From Anaerolineae bacterium (lineage in GTDB: Bacteria > Chloroflexota > Anaerolineae > Aggregatilineales > Phototrophicaceae), in the NCBI GenBank assembly GCA_022843745.1, contig JALHNB010000005.1, positions 1 to 64,000 on the forward strand: 64,000 nucleotides of DNA. Reading direction: 5' to 3'. Shown here one piece after another: positions 8,630 to 17,398 of this stretch. The notes under the pieces were generated by a model that saw only the letters and a program-made list of their open reading frames with translations, was not told where the DNA came from and searched no databases. Positions within the stretch are counted from its first letter, which is position 1. Every line of letters begins with the position of its first letter. The translations under genes were made by a program, and so were the position numbers.

Positions 8630-10462
8630 ATGAGACAGAATCATACTTTGATGGTGATCTTGTTGATTGTCTTGTTATTAGGTGCTTGTGATAGCGAAGC
8701 TTCTCAGCCGAATATTGACAATAACGGCGCACAAGCAGCCCCAGGATTTGAAATTTATACCCACAATGGCGGAGTCACTCGACCATCTAACGCCATTGAC
8801 ATCTATATCGCTTATTCGCCTGAATCTGAACAGTACATGCCGGAACTTATCAGGCGTTTTAACCAGGCCTATGCGGATGGCAAAAATCCCGTTACCGGCC
8901 AAGCAGTGGGCCAAGGTGAAAAACCGATTTATGTGTGGGGTACAGACCCGATTACAGGTTCGTCTGGCACTGTTGCGCAGGGCGTTGTGAACGCCGTTAT
9001 TGCTCCGAATAATGCCAACGTGTACAAGCCGACAATTTTTCAACCATCCGTCAGCCATTGGTTAACCTGGGTAAATAGCAATACCAATCGCCCAATTTTT
9101 AATCTGAGCGAGGCGCGGGCAACGGCCCTTTCTCCGGTCATCATTGGTGTTTGGGAGGATCGTCTCAATCAGTTGATCCAGGCGACAGGCAAACAACGCG
9201 AGGAAATCGGCTGGGCGGATTTGCTCCGTGTTTTGGAAAACGGTTGGCCGGAAGGACGTCGTGCGGTTTATTATGGTCACACTGATCCGCGCATTAGCTC
9301 GACAGGGCTTTCCACCACAATTATCGAATTTTACGCCTGTGCGCGTCAAAATGGGTTTACCGGACGGCGGCTGACGACAGATGAAGTTGAAAATCCAGAT
9401 ATCCAGAATTGTATGCGTGAGATTCAAAGTCTCGTTCGCCATTACTCTCGGCGCACAGAAGATTTCCTTGAATATTTTGGGCAAGGGCCGGATTATCTCG
9501 ATATGTTGGCACTGGAAGAAACAGACCTCATCTGCATTAACCTGGGTGCAAGGCAAGGTGATGAACAATGTTTGCAGCCTCAAGGCGGACGCTTGATGGC
9601 GCTGTACCCGGCGGAAGGTACGTTCTGGCATGAGCATCCATTTGGTATCGTTCAGTTGGATGAAGCCCAGGGGGGGTGGACAACGGCTGAACAACGCGAG
9701 GCGGCGCGTATTTTTGCTGATTTCGTGTTGATACCAGAATCACAGCGTTATATTATGACGTTCGGCTTTCGTCCAGCTAATTCGAATGTGCCTGTGGAGT
9801 ATCCCTTTGTGATAGAGAATGGTGTCTTGCCCGAAGGCCCTACAACTATTCTGGATGTGCCGGATACATCTGTTATTAGCGCTATTCAACAGAGTTGGAC
9901 GCTCGTCAAAAAACAAGCTGACGTGATGATTGTCATTGATGTATCGGGTTCAATGGAAGATAACAACAAAATCGGTGAAGCCAAAGAAGCCGCGCAAGTT
10001 TTCCTCAATGGAATGCAACCGGGCAATCGCGTTGGGCTGACAATTTTTAGCGATACTGTTGATGTGCGCGTTCCGTTGGGCAATCTGGAGAGTGTCAGAA
10101 ACCAGATACAATCCAATATTCAAGGATTGCGTACCGAGGGTGGTACTGAACTGTATCAGGCGCTCACCGAAGTTACGAACCTCATGAATGCCGAAACAGA
10201 TACGGAACGTGTGCGCGCTATAGTGTTGTTAAGCGATGGTGCGGACACAGGTGACAGCGGTGTTACATTGAATGATGTAGTTCGGGCGGTCAGTGCCAGC
10301 AGGGACTCGTTGAATCCGGTGATTGTCGTGCCGCTGGCTTATGGCGCAGATGCCGATGTGCAAGCCCTCAATTCAATTGCACAAGCTAGCCGGACGCGCA
10401 TCCAATCGGGCGATGTCGAAAATATCAGCGCTCTGCTCGATCTCTTGAGCAGCTTTTTCTAG
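8630..10462 (+). CDS. Lipoprotein with solute-binding and von Willebrand A domains
   Basis: A 610-residue protein with a lipoprotein signal peptide; the lipobox LLLGAC puts the lipidated Cys near residue 20. Residues about 45-410 resemble a periplasmic-type extracellular solute-binding domain. Residues about 430-610 are a VWA domain with an intact MIDAS, Asp437-x-Ser-x-Ser in VIDVSGSMEDNN, followed by the later Thr and LLSDGADTGD. VWA domains bind a metal and partner proteins. This two-domain arrangement is known in Chloroflexota and other Gram-positive-like groups, but its job is not established. The start is well supported by AGGAGAGG. No ABC permease genes lie beside it, which argues against a simple uptake role. 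Confidence 0.85.
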   Translation: MRQNHTLMVILLIVLLLGACDSEASQPNIDNNGAQAAPGFEIYTHNGGVTRPSNAIDIYIAYSPESEQYMPELIRRFNQAYADGKNPVTGQAVGQGEKPIYVWGTDPITGSSGTVAQGVVNAVIAPNNANVYKPTIFQPSVSHWLTWVNSNTNRPIFNLSEARATALSPVIIGVWEDRLNQLIQATGKQREEIGWADLLRVLENGWPEGRRAVYYGHTDPRISSTGLSTTIIEFYACARQNGFTGRRLTTDEVENPDIQNCMREIQSLVRHYSRRTEDFLEYFGQGPDYLDMLALEETDLICINLGARQGDEQCLQPQGGRLMALYPAEGTFWHEHPFGIVQLDEAQGGWTTAEQREAARIFADFVLIPESQRYIMTFGFRPANSNVPVEYPFVIENGVLPEGPTTILDVPDTSVISAIQQSWTLVKKQADVMIVIDVSGSMEDNNKIGEAKEAAQVFLNGMQPGNRVGLTIFSDTVDVRVPLGNLESVRNQIQSNIQGLRTEGGTELYQALTEVTNLMNAETDTERVRAIVLLSDGADTGDSGVTLNDVVRAVSASRDSLNPVIVVPLAYGADADVQALNSIAQASRTRIQSGDVENISALLDLLSSFF

Positions 10463-10499
10463 GCGAATGATATTGGCGCTTTGCCCTAACTGCATTTAC

Positions 10500-10529
10500 T
10501 TGACATATCCTTAAGCGTCAACATAGAAT
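10500..10529 (+). promoter_or_regulatory. Sigma-70-type promoter for the ArsR/SRPBCC pair
   Basis: TTGACA (10500-10505) and TAGAAT (10524-10529) are 18 bases apart, giving a predicted transcript start near 10536, just ahead of the regulator gene. Confidence 0.6.
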
Positions 10530-10549
10530 TTGTAAGACATCGCTAACGT

Positions 10550-10927
10550 ATGTTGAGTATAAAATCAATGCCATCGACTCGCAAAACAACCAATAATGCC
10601 GCAGGGGATGTCTTTACCGCTGTCGCGCATCCGGTGCGCCGACAAATTCTTGATCGTCTGGCGTTGGGCGAAATGACAGTCTCGATGCTGGCGGAACCAT
10701 TTGAAATCACACGCCCTGCTATCAGCCAGCACCTCAGCATTTTGCTGGAAAGCGGTCTTGTTGCTATCGAAAAACGCGGACGCGAACACTACTACCAGAT
10801 TCGCCCGGATAATTTGAACGAGATCTATCGCTGGATCAGTCATTTTGAGCGTTTGTGGCCGGAAAAGCTTGATGACCTGGGAGATTATCTGGATAAGTTG
10901 AAAGCTGAGGAGGATGCGGAAGGATGA
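10550..10927 (+). CDS. ArsR-family winged-helix transcriptional regulator
   Basis: A 125-residue winged-helix protein. The core from about residue 20 to 100 shows the ArsR pattern: FTAVAHPVRRQILDRL, then the recognition helix ITRPAISQHLSILLESGLV and the wing KRGREHYYQI. No cysteine metal site is visible, so it is probably of the metal-independent subgroup paired with SRPBCC proteins. It overlaps the next gene by four bases (ATGA), so the two are translated together. An ATG at 10568 is also possible. Neither start has a convincing ribosome site, and the predicted transcript start near 10536 leaves only a short leader. Confidence 0.88.
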   Translation: MLSIKSMPSTRKTTNNAAGDVFTAVAHPVRRQILDRLALGEMTVSMLAEPFEITRPAISQHLSILLESGLVAIEKRGREHYYQIRPDNLNEIYRWISHFERLWPEKLDDLGDYLDKLKAEEDAEG

Positions 10928-11352
10928 AACGTGATCTTAAATTTGAACGTTTTTATCCGCATCCCCCGGAGCGTGTGTGGAAGGCGCTTACAAATCCAAA
11001 GGCGCTGGCAGAGTGGTATATGGAAAATGATTTTCAGCCTGTGGTTGGGCATAAATTTACCTTTCACACTGACCCCGGCCCTGGCTTTGACGGTAAATTG
11101 ACCTGCGAAGTGACACTCGTTGATGAACCGCGACAGCTTGCCTACACTTTCATTGGTGGCTATATGAAGCGCCAAACACTCGTAACCTGGACGCTGGTTC
11201 CCCACAATGGCGGCACGCTGCTCACCCTAGAGCATACAGGTTTTACCGGGCTAACCGATGTGGCAATCAGTTTCATTTTTGGCTATGGCTGGCAAAAATT
11301 TCTACGAGGTCTTCCGCATGTGCTGGATAGATGGGTCGGATCGAAGTTTTGA
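10924..11352 (+). CDS. SRPBCC (AHSA1-like) domain protein
   Basis: A 142-residue protein of the START/Bet v 1-like superfamily, AHSA1 group (PF08327). The typical N-terminal strand FERFYPHPPERVWKALT is followed by PKALAEWYM. These proteins bind hydrophobic ligands in a cavity, and in many bacteria they follow an ArsR-type gene exactly as here (four-base overlap, AAGG site inside the upstream gene). By analogy the pair is an autoregulated unit responding to a small molecule. The ligand is unknown. A terminator starts on the stop codon. Confidence 0.88.
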   Translation: MKRDLKFERFYPHPPERVWKALTNPKALAEWYMENDFQPVVGHKFTFHTDPGPGFDGKLTCEVTLVDEPRQLAYTFIGGYMKRQTLVTWTLVPHNGGTLLTLEHTGFTGLTDVAISFIFGYGWQKFLRGLPHVLDRWVGSKF

Positions 11353-11380
11353 ACCGGCGTGACACCGCGCCGGTTCTTCT
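11351..11380 (+). terminator. Terminator between the SRPBCC and ABM genes
   Basis: GAACCGGCG and CGCCGGTTC form a perfect 9-bp stem with an eight-base loop. The left arm begins inside the SRPBCC stop codon and TTCT follows. The symmetry would let it serve the convergent gene as well. Confidence 0.6.
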
Positions 11381-11386
11381 AGCATC

Positions 11387-11704
11387 TTATGATGTAATGA
11401 CACCTTTTGTGAAAACAGGATTCGCCATCATGACTTCCGGCTGACCATCGAGCATCGCACCAGCGGCCTTCATGTAGTCCCAGAACCAGGGTGCTTTTGA
11501 TGAGGCCTCAAATGCCTGCTGGCTCGAATAAATTTCAAAGAGATAAAATGTGTTTTCGTCTTGCAAATCATAGCTGTAAACAATCACTTCCTGGTCGGTG
11601 TTCGTGAGCGCACGGGGTTTGAGATACTCATCCCATAAGCGGCGTACTTCGTCGCGTTTCCCTGGTTGGCATTTTGTTTTAATTATGAGCGCAAGCTGAC
11701 TCAT
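11387..11704 (-). CDS. Antibiotic biosynthesis monooxygenase (ABM) domain protein
   Basis: A 105-residue single-domain protein with the dimeric alpha+beta barrel pattern of PF03992. The first strand ALIIKTKCQPGKRDEV, the middle FYLFEIYSSQQAFEAS and the C-terminal FWDYMKAAGAML fit the family. Members include cofactor-free quinone-forming monooxygenases and many proteins of unknown reaction. It stands alone, convergent to the ArsR/SRPBCC pair. The 190 bp upstream are AT-rich and hold imperfect repeats of a TTACNTGTAG/TAGGTTA kind that may be its promoter region. Confidence 0.82.
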   Translation of the reverse strand: MSQLALIIKTKCQPGKRDEVRRLWDEYLKPRALTNTDQEVIVYSYDLQDENTFYLFEIYSSQQAFEASSKAPWFWDYMKAAGAMLDGQPEVMMANPVFTKGVITS

Positions 11705-11837
11705 CTGGCTAATTCCTTTCGCAATGGATAGAGAAATAATGATTTTCGTGGCGGCAAAATGCGTAAGCTATAGGTTACATGTAGATTATAGGTTAGTTAT
11801 GGCTTACGTGTCAAGGGCGTGTGTGTAGTAGAAATGA

Positions 11838-11869
11838 AAGCGGACGCAAGGGAAAACTTGCGCCCGCTT
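11838..11869 (-). terminator. Terminator of the radical SAM/glycan transcript
   Basis: AAGCGGACGCAAG and CTTGCGCCCGCTT pair over 13 bases with one mismatch around a six-base loop. On the minus strand the hairpin is followed by TTTCATTTCT, about 20 bases after the stop of the radical SAM gene. Confidence 0.75.
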
Positions 11870-11889
11870 CAAAAGGAGGGTGAAAAACT

Positions 11890-13641
11890 TTAGTGGGCTG
11901 TATTGGGGAACAACGCCCAGCGAAGCTGCTGGAAGCCCACATCGACAGCCGAGCGGAACGAAGCGAAGTTGGTGATGGACTTGGCGAACGTCCACATTGG
12001 GCCGGGTCGGAACATCCATTCGCGCATAGCCCGCTTCGCTTCACGCTCCAGGTCTTCGGCACTCAAGTTGTCATATTGTAAGACTGTCGATTTATCCATA
12101 TCGACCTGCTCCCAGCGTGTGCCTGGTTTGAACCAGTTATTCTCCATGACCTGGAAGAAGAACGGCGTACCGGGATAGGGCGCAGCGATGTGGAAAATCG
12201 CCAGATCGAGAGGTAGCTCTTTACTGAAATCAATCGTTTCCTGAATGGTTTCAGGGGTTTCACCGGGCAAGCCGATGATGAAGTAACCGAGATTACGGAT
12301 GCCAGCTTTGTGTGACCAGGCCAAACTCTGGCGAGCGCGGGCGGGGATAGTCCCCTTACGCGCATTTTTCAGAATCTGCTCACTGGCGCTCTCGATACCC
12401 CATGAGATCACATCGCAGCCTGCTTTGCCCATCATCATGAGCATTTCTTCATCAACGTAATCCACGCGGCTGTTGCAGGTGAAAGTGACACCCAGATTGG
12501 CTTTAATCAGTTCTTCGCAGATTCCCATCACCTGATCGCGGTTGGCAGTGAACAGGTCGGCGTACATATGGATGTTTTTCACACCCAATTCAGCCAGCAT
12601 CTTGATTTCAGCGATGATGTTTTGCGGACTGCGCAGTCGCAAAGCGTGCTGGTAGCTCACATGCTTGATGCAATAACTGCAACCGGCTGTACAGCCTCGG
12701 CTGGTGACAATAAACTGGTATGAACCCTGAATGGCTGGGCTGCGATATTTGTCCAGCGGCAGCAGGTGGTGCATCGGGATTGGCATGTCATCCAGATTCG
12801 GGATGAATGGGCGATCCGGGTTACGGACGATTTCGCCTTTGTGCCGCCAGACCAGACCCTTGACGTGACTCATGTCAAAATGTCCGGTGGCGGGGTCACG
12901 CTGGGCGACGACAGGCTGCCATGTCGGGTCAGTCGTGCGATAGAGACGTTCGATATTTTCGCTGAACTCTGTGCGACCCATCTGGGTATCGACGATTTCG
13001 CGCAGCGTCAGGTCTGGTTCACCGCGCAGGCAGTAATCCAGCGCGGGGTGAGGCCGCAGGGTCTCGACAGCCAGCGGTGTCGCGTGGGTACCGAATGCCA
13101 TCGTCACTGCGCCAATGGTTTTCGCCAGGAAGCAGCCATACATATCGTTGGTCAGCGTCGGCGCGGTCAACTGTGTGATATAAAAGCGCGGTTTGAGTTC
13201 GCGCAGTTTGGCTTCAAAATCCGGCCAGCTCATGCGCTCGGCAATCGCATCAATGATCTCGATTTTGTAATCCGGGTAGAGGATCGCGGCCATCTGCGCC
13301 AGTGATACCTGTCCCCAAATCATATTTTCGCGGCTGCGGCGGCCTACACGGTGCTGGCTGCGAATCCAGATGCCACCATCCGGCGAAGGCGGGTTAACCA
13401 AAAGCACGTCCGTATTGTAGGTTTCGTTATCCGCAGCAAATTTCGCCACAATCGGGTCTGCATCAGGGAAGCGTACATTCGAGAATTTGGGTACGCGCCG
13501 GGTGCCAAAATTTTCTTTCAGCGTTTCCGATATATCTTTCTTGCCAGACATTTCGCCGCCAATATAGGGCGTTTCATTCTGATGTGCGCCATTGCGAATG
13601 ACATCGTATTTTTTGTTATCAAAATTGCTTGTGTTTGCCAT
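11890..13641 (-). CDS. B12-binding-domain radical SAM protein
   Basis: A 583-residue enzyme with an N-terminal cobalamin-binding-type Rossmann region (about 75-270) and a radical SAM barrel. The barrel carries Cys317-x3-Cys321-x2-Cys324 in GCTAGCSYC for the 4Fe-4S cluster that cleaves S-adenosylmethionine. A C-terminal segment after about 500 is typical of the BchE/P-methylase class. The reactions of this class range from methylation of unactivated carbons to ring formation, so the substrate cannot be inferred. It lies 28 bases downstream of the GT2 gene and seems to be the last gene of the glycan block. A glycan- or lipid-modifying step is therefore a reasonable guess only. Confidence 0.9.
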   Translation of the reverse strand: MANTSNFDNKKYDVIRNGAHQNETPYIGGEMSGKKDISETLKENFGTRRVPKFSNVRFPDADPIVAKFAADNETYNTDVLLVNPPSPDGGIWIRSQHRVGRRSRENMIWGQVSLAQMAAILYPDYKIEIIDAIAERMSWPDFEAKLRELKPRFYITQLTAPTLTNDMYGCFLAKTIGAVTMAFGTHATPLAVETLRPHPALDYCLRGEPDLTLREIVDTQMGRTEFSENIERLYRTTDPTWQPVVAQRDPATGHFDMSHVKGLVWRHKGEIVRNPDRPFIPNLDDMPIPMHHLLPLDKYRSPAIQGSYQFIVTSRGCTAGCSYCIKHVSYQHALRLRSPQNIIAEIKMLAELGVKNIHMYADLFTANRDQVMGICEELIKANLGVTFTCNSRVDYVDEEMLMMMGKAGCDVISWGIESASEQILKNARKGTIPARARQSLAWSHKAGIRNLGYFIIGLPGETPETIQETIDFSKELPLDLAIFHIAAPYPGTPFFFQVMENNWFKPGTRWEQVDMDKSTVLQYDNLSAEDLEREAKRAMREWMFRPGPMWTFAKSITNFASFRSAVDVGFQQLRWALFPNTAH

Positions 13642-13669
13642 GATCGTCCTCGTTCTACTGCGCAGCCGT

Positions 13670-14911
13670 TTAGACCAGCGCCTTGTCTAGTACCACAGAT
13701 TCTTCTTCGATGATGTTGTTATTCGGGCTGAGGTCAGCTTCAACTTTCAAGTCGCGCTTGCTCAATTCTGTGAGCAGATATACCAGCAGCCAGCTTGTAC
13801 CGAGTTGGATGCCCGTCATTACGAACATCGCACTTGGTACGAGCAGGAACCACGCTGGTTCAGACCTGCCGGGCATAAAAAGTGTCGCAGCAAACAGCAG
13901 CACACCGACAACGAATAAACCAATACCAATCGTGCCGAAACGCTGCTCCAGCGGCTTGCGGAATACTGGACGCCCGAACAATCCCTGACGGATGGGGCGA
14001 TGGTGGAACAGGGACACAATGTAGTTAAAGACTGTGCCTGTACTAAACAGATTCACGGCAACAATTGCCAGTGTCATTGCCACAAATAACAGGTTGGCGT
14101 AAGCGCTGCGATCTTCTACGCCGTTGTTGAGCGCGATGACCCAGGGCAGCAGCGCCAAGACTGCTAATATAACTGCGCCTAATGACAGCGCACCCAGAAT
14201 GCGAACCGGATTATAAACGGCGGCTGTTCCCAGAATGCTGAACAGGAAACGCAGGCCGTCACGCACGACGCTGAGTTTGCTTTCGCCTGCGCGTTCCTCA
14301 TACTTGATCGGCACTTCGATCATTTTTATGTCTTCGTGCAAACCGCGTGTACTCATCACGGGTGTGAAATTCAGACCATCTGGAAGCGGATACAGTTTTT
14401 CCAATGCTTCACGCTTCAGAATACGCTGACCGCTGGCACTGTCGGTGATACGTGTGTGGGCGATCATGCTCACAAGTGCTGCGAAAAGAGTGTTTCCCAG
14501 ACGGCGCGTGAAAGGCATTTCACTTTCGATGCCTGCCATACGCGAACCGATCACGAGATCAGCATTCTGGGCAATCATAGCCTGAAACATTTTGGGATAA
14601 TATTCCGGCGGATAGGTGCCGTCGGCATCCATAAAGGCCAGATAATTACCTTTGGCATAGCGGAAGCCTGTTTTCAGCGCCCCGCCATAGTTGCGATTGA
14701 CTTTGTGTTGAAGCAGAACCACACCGCGATCTTTATAGCTCTTTACGATCTCGGCAGTGCGGTCTTTTGAACAGTCATCAACGATGATGAGTTCTAATTT
14801 ATCCAGACCGACTTTCTTTAGTTCGGGTTCAACAGCCAGCACGCGCTCGATAACGTCACCCACGCTATCTTCTTCGTTATAAGCTGGTATCACTACTGAC
14901 AAAATATTCAT
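13670..14911 (-). CDS. GT2 glycosyltransferase with C-terminal membrane segments
   Basis: A polyprenyl-phosphate-type sugar transferase of family GT2. The N-terminal domain (1-235) has VVIPAYNEEDSVGDVI, DDCSKDRTAEIV and the metal-binding FMDADGTYPPEY. About four hydrophobic segments follow between residues 240 and 395. This is the layout of dolichyl/undecaprenyl-phosphate mannosyl- or glucosyltransferases that load a lipid carrier for extracytoplasmic glycosylation. The start chosen is ATG 14911, with GAGGGGT about 8 bases upstream. A longer reading to 14932 adds only seven residues and has no ribosome site. Protein length is 413 residues. Confidence 0.9.
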   Translation of the reverse strand: MNILSVVIPAYNEEDSVGDVIERVLAVEPELKKVGLDKLELIIVDDCSKDRTAEIVKSYKDRGVVLLQHKVNRNYGGALKTGFRYAKGNYLAFMDADGTYPPEYYPKMFQAMIAQNADLVIGSRMAGIESEMPFTRRLGNTLFAALVSMIAHTRITDSASGQRILKREALEKLYPLPDGLNFTPVMSTRGLHEDIKMIEVPIKYEERAGESKLSVVRDGLRFLFSILGTAAVYNPVRILGALSLGAVILAVLALLPWVIALNNGVEDRSAYANLLFVAMTLAIVAVNLFSTGTVFNYIVSLFHHRPIRQGLFGRPVFRKPLEQRFGTIGIGLFVVGVLLFAATLFMPGRSEPAWFLLVPSAMFVMTGIQLGTSWLLVYLLTELSKRDLKVEADLSPNNNIIEEESVVLDKALV

Positions 14912-15040
14912 GTTCCGACCCCTCGTGAACAATGTTGCTTGAATTGACCCTACAATGTCATGATGACCTAACTAGCGCCTAACAGTGAAAAAGTGAATAT
15001 TGTTAGGCTAAATCTTCTTTATTCGCTTTTGTTAAGCGTA

Positions 15041-15814
15041 TCATTCACTTTTGTTACGCATATCTTCCAGTGCGCCGTAATGGACTTGCGCAGCCGTTGC
15101 CTTGCGAACCGCATCCGCATTGCGCCGATCCTTAATGACACGCGCCGGGATACCGACTGCCACGCTGTAAGGTGGCAAATTTTTATTGACGACTGCGCCC
15201 GCGCCGACAACGCTGCCTTTGCCAATCGTCACGCCATCAACCACGACCACATTTGATGCCAACCACACATCATCCTCAATTGTGATGCCCTCGGCGGTAA
15301 TGCCCTGATCTTTAATATACTTATCCGGGTCACTGTAGACATGATTCACGGCAGCAATCTGAACTTGTGTGCCCGTGTAAACGCCATCGCCAATATGAAC
15401 CCCGCCCTGACCGCGAATACAGGTATATTCGCCAAAAAAGCAGTTTTTACCGACGAAGATTCCTGCTTGTGGCAAGCCACGATAATTGAAAACGTGGAAA
15501 ATCGTGCCGTGCATCAGATTAGTGCCTTCACCAATCGTGATCCCGCCTGGGAGTGCGTGGAGATAAACCTGGCTGTCGAGATAAACCTGCTTGCCGAGCT
15601 TGATATTGGCAGGGCAGAGCAGGCGCACGTTATGTTCGATAATGGGCAGGCCATCAGCTTGCAAAATCACCTTATAAGCGATACCGCGCAGACCGACACC
15701 CACCAGACTGGGCAGCCCGCCGAGCAGCGTCATGATGCTTTGTTCGACCACATAGCGGGGAATGCTGGTCGATTGGCTTTTCAGATAGTAGTTAAGCTCT
15801 TGGAGAATGCCCAT
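15041..15814 (-). CDS. Left-handed beta-helix acyltransferase (hexapeptide repeat)
   Basis: A 257-residue protein whose region 75-235 is built from hexapeptide repeats, for example GVHIGDGVYTGTQVQIAA and GVTIGKGSVVGAGAVV. It ends in the coenzyme-A-side motif PPYSVAVGIPARVIK typical of sugar O- or N-acetyltransferases (NodL/LacA/WbbJ class). His in the loop AAVNHVYSD is a likely catalytic base. An N-terminal helical segment (1-45) is extra. Within the heptose/GT2 block, acetylation of a cell-surface sugar is the likely role. The nucleotides after the stop form small hairpins (15001-15038) that might end a transcript. Confidence 0.85.
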   Translation of the reverse strand: MGILQELNYYLKSQSTSIPRYVVEQSIMTLLGGLPSLVGVGLRGIAYKVILQADGLPIIEHNVRLLCPANIKLGKQVYLDSQVYLHALPGGITIGEGTNLMHGTIFHVFNYRGLPQAGIFVGKNCFFGEYTCIRGQGGVHIGDGVYTGTQVQIAAVNHVYSDPDKYIKDQGITAEGITIEDDVWLASNVVVVDGVTIGKGSVVGAGAVVNKNLPPYSVAVGIPARVIKDRRNADAVRKATAAQVHYGALEDMRNKSE

Positions 15815-15851
15815 TTATGATTTTCCTGGTGGTATTTTTGGGACTGTCAAC

Positions 15852-15986
15852 GGTCAGATTTCAACGGTCAGCTAAAGCATTTACAAAGGGCGGTGTAGTC
15901 AATGTTTGTCGTGAGGGCTAGGAAGGTTTGCTGCAATGCGAAACCCTATTGTGAAAAGGCTCATTGCTGACCGCTGAAATCTGATC
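15852..15986. repeat. Short element bounded by inverted GGTCAGATTTCA repeats
   Basis: The gap between the acyltransferase and gmhB holds GGTCAGATTTCAACGGTCAGC (15852-15872, without its last base in the 20-base limit) and, inverted, GCTGACCGCTGAAATCTGAT (15966-15985). They agree at about 19 of 21 positions. A further GTCAACGGTCAG copy overlaps the left end. Nothing between the arms looks coding. It resembles a small non-autonomous palindromic element, but no target-site duplication is evident. Confidence 0.5.
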
Positions 15987-15987
15987 G

Positions 15988-16635
15988 CTACAAAACAAGA
16001 AATTCCTGTGGGTGCAGCGCCATGTGGAAAGATCGCCGCAGGCGGGGAGTCGCGTAGATATAATCGCCTTGCAAAGCGCTCAGGACCAATGTGACTGCAT
16101 CTTCGAGATCGCAGGCCGCGCCCACGCGCACGGTGTATTCTAACAGCACATTGGCGACGAACTGTGGCCCGCGTCCCGTCATCACGAGGATACTGCGAGC
16201 GCCTGCCGTCAGCCCGGCTTCGACATCCGACCAGGCATCGCCAATAAAGAAGCTTTCAGCCAGATCAATGTCAAACTCTTTGGCAGCTTGCAGCAGCATT
16301 CCCGGTTCGGGTTTGCGGCAGGTGCATTTTTCATGTGTGTCGTGCGGGCAGTGATACACTTTGGTAATCTGCCCACCGGCTTTGTTGATCTCGGCGATCA
16401 TCTGCTTGTGGATGTCGTCAAGCGCTTCCGTTGTGATCAGTTTGCGGTTGACAATCGCTTGATTGGTAACGACGAAAATGGGCAGGCCAGTCTCAGTCAG
16501 GCGGCGGATACTGTCTAAAGCGCCCGGCAAAAATTCAAATTCGCTCCAGCATTTAACGTGATCGGCGCGGTTGATGTTGATAACGCCGTCACGATCCAGG
16601 AAGATCGCCCCTCTAGACGTAGCTACCGTCACCAT
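15988..16635 (-). CDS. gmhB: D-glycero-D-manno-heptose 1,7-bisphosphate phosphatase-like HAD enzyme
   Basis: HAD-IIIA phosphatase of the GmhB family, which removes one phosphate from heptose 1,7-bisphosphate. Motif I is FLDRDGVIN near the N-terminus, motif II lies in VVTNQ, and the family-specific zinc loop is YHCPHDTHEKCTCRKPEPGM. Motif III/IV is FIGDAWSDVEAG. The start at 16635 was chosen because the family alignment begins just after it and GGGCGGA lies upstream. An in-frame ATG at 16653 would overlap gmhA by 14 bases and cannot be excluded. It is directly downstream of gmhA, the classic gene order of nucleotide-heptose pathways. Confidence 0.9.
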   Translation of the reverse strand: MVTVATSRGAIFLDRDGVININRADHVKCWSEFEFLPGALDSIRRLTETGLPIFVVTNQAIVNRKLITTEALDDIHKQMIAEINKAGGQITKVYHCPHDTHEKCTCRKPEPGMLLQAAKEFDIDLAESFFIGDAWSDVEAGLTAGARSILVMTGRGPQFVANVLLEYTVRVGAACDLEDAVTLVLSALQGDYIYATPRLRRSFHMALHPQEFLVL

Positions 16636-16639
16636 GATA

Positions 16640-17227
16640 TTAGGTCCGCCCATTCATCGTTTCAAGGTTGGCGGATTGGTTGAGCGCCAGCAGTTTTTCA
16701 CAAATCGCATGTTCAAGCATCAGATGAACATCTTCGACCATCGCCATCGTGTTTGAAGGCACGTGTACGGGTACATCAACCATCGCTTTGAGTTTGCCGC
16801 CGTCATAGCCGCAAAAACCGATTGTCTTTGCGCCAGCTTCCCGCGCGACCTGAACGCCGTTCAGGACATTTTTGCTGTTACCGCTGCCGCTGATGCCGAT
16901 AACCACATCCCCAGGACGTACCAGTGGGATCAGTTGTTCAGAGAAAACCGCGTCGTAGCTGATGTCATTGCTGATCGCAGTCATGAGCGCATTGTTATCG
17001 GTGAGAGCGACCACGCGGAAACGCGGCTGCCCAGCCACATTGGGGCGTTTGGCGAGGTCACATCCAAAATGGGTTGCTGTCGAGGCGCTGCCGCCATTAC
17101 CAAAGATAAAAACGGTTTGCCCAGTGCGATTGGCCTCCATCAAAGCTTCGACAACCTGATCGACAGCTTCAAATGGAATCTCATCCAGAAGAGCCTGTAC
17201 GGTGCTAAAGTAGTTGCGAATGTTCAC
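16640..17227 (-). CDS. gmhA: Sedoheptulose 7-phosphate isomerase
   Basis: A 195-residue SIS-domain isomerase that converts sedoheptulose 7-phosphate to D-glycero-D-manno-heptopyranose 7-phosphate, the first step of nucleotide-heptose synthesis. The signature FGNGGSASTATHFGCDL is intact, as are GISGSGNSKNVLNG and the C-terminal helix with HLMLEH. Length matches the family. It lies 171 bp downstream of hddA and runs straight into gmhB, so the three form one pathway block. ACAGGAGCAA precedes the ATG as a ribosome site. Confidence 0.95.
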   Translation of the reverse strand: MNIRNYFSTVQALLDEIPFEAVDQVVEALMEANRTGQTVFIFGNGGSASTATHFGCDLAKRPNVAGQPRFRVVALTDNNALMTAISNDISYDAVFSEQLIPLVRPGDVVIGISGSGNSKNVLNGVQVAREAGAKTIGFCGYDGGKLKAMVDVPVHVPSNTMAMVEDVHLMLEHAICEKLLALNQSANLETMNGRT

Positions 17228-17398
17228 AAGTTGCTCCTGTTTGGGAAAACCATAACAATGACGCGGACGTTATGCTTATTACGATATAACTTATGCCTTG
17301 CGGAGTCCAAACACGCACCTAACAAGGCCGATTGATTCGATTTTAGGCATAGAAATTCACAAAAAATTGGGAAATTCCTGGATTTTGCAGGTTATCAC

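Noticed and set aside
12766-13305. 179-codon open frame opposite the radical SAM gene
   Set aside because: Shadow frame; the minus strand holds the catalytic Cys motif and a terminator at the right place.
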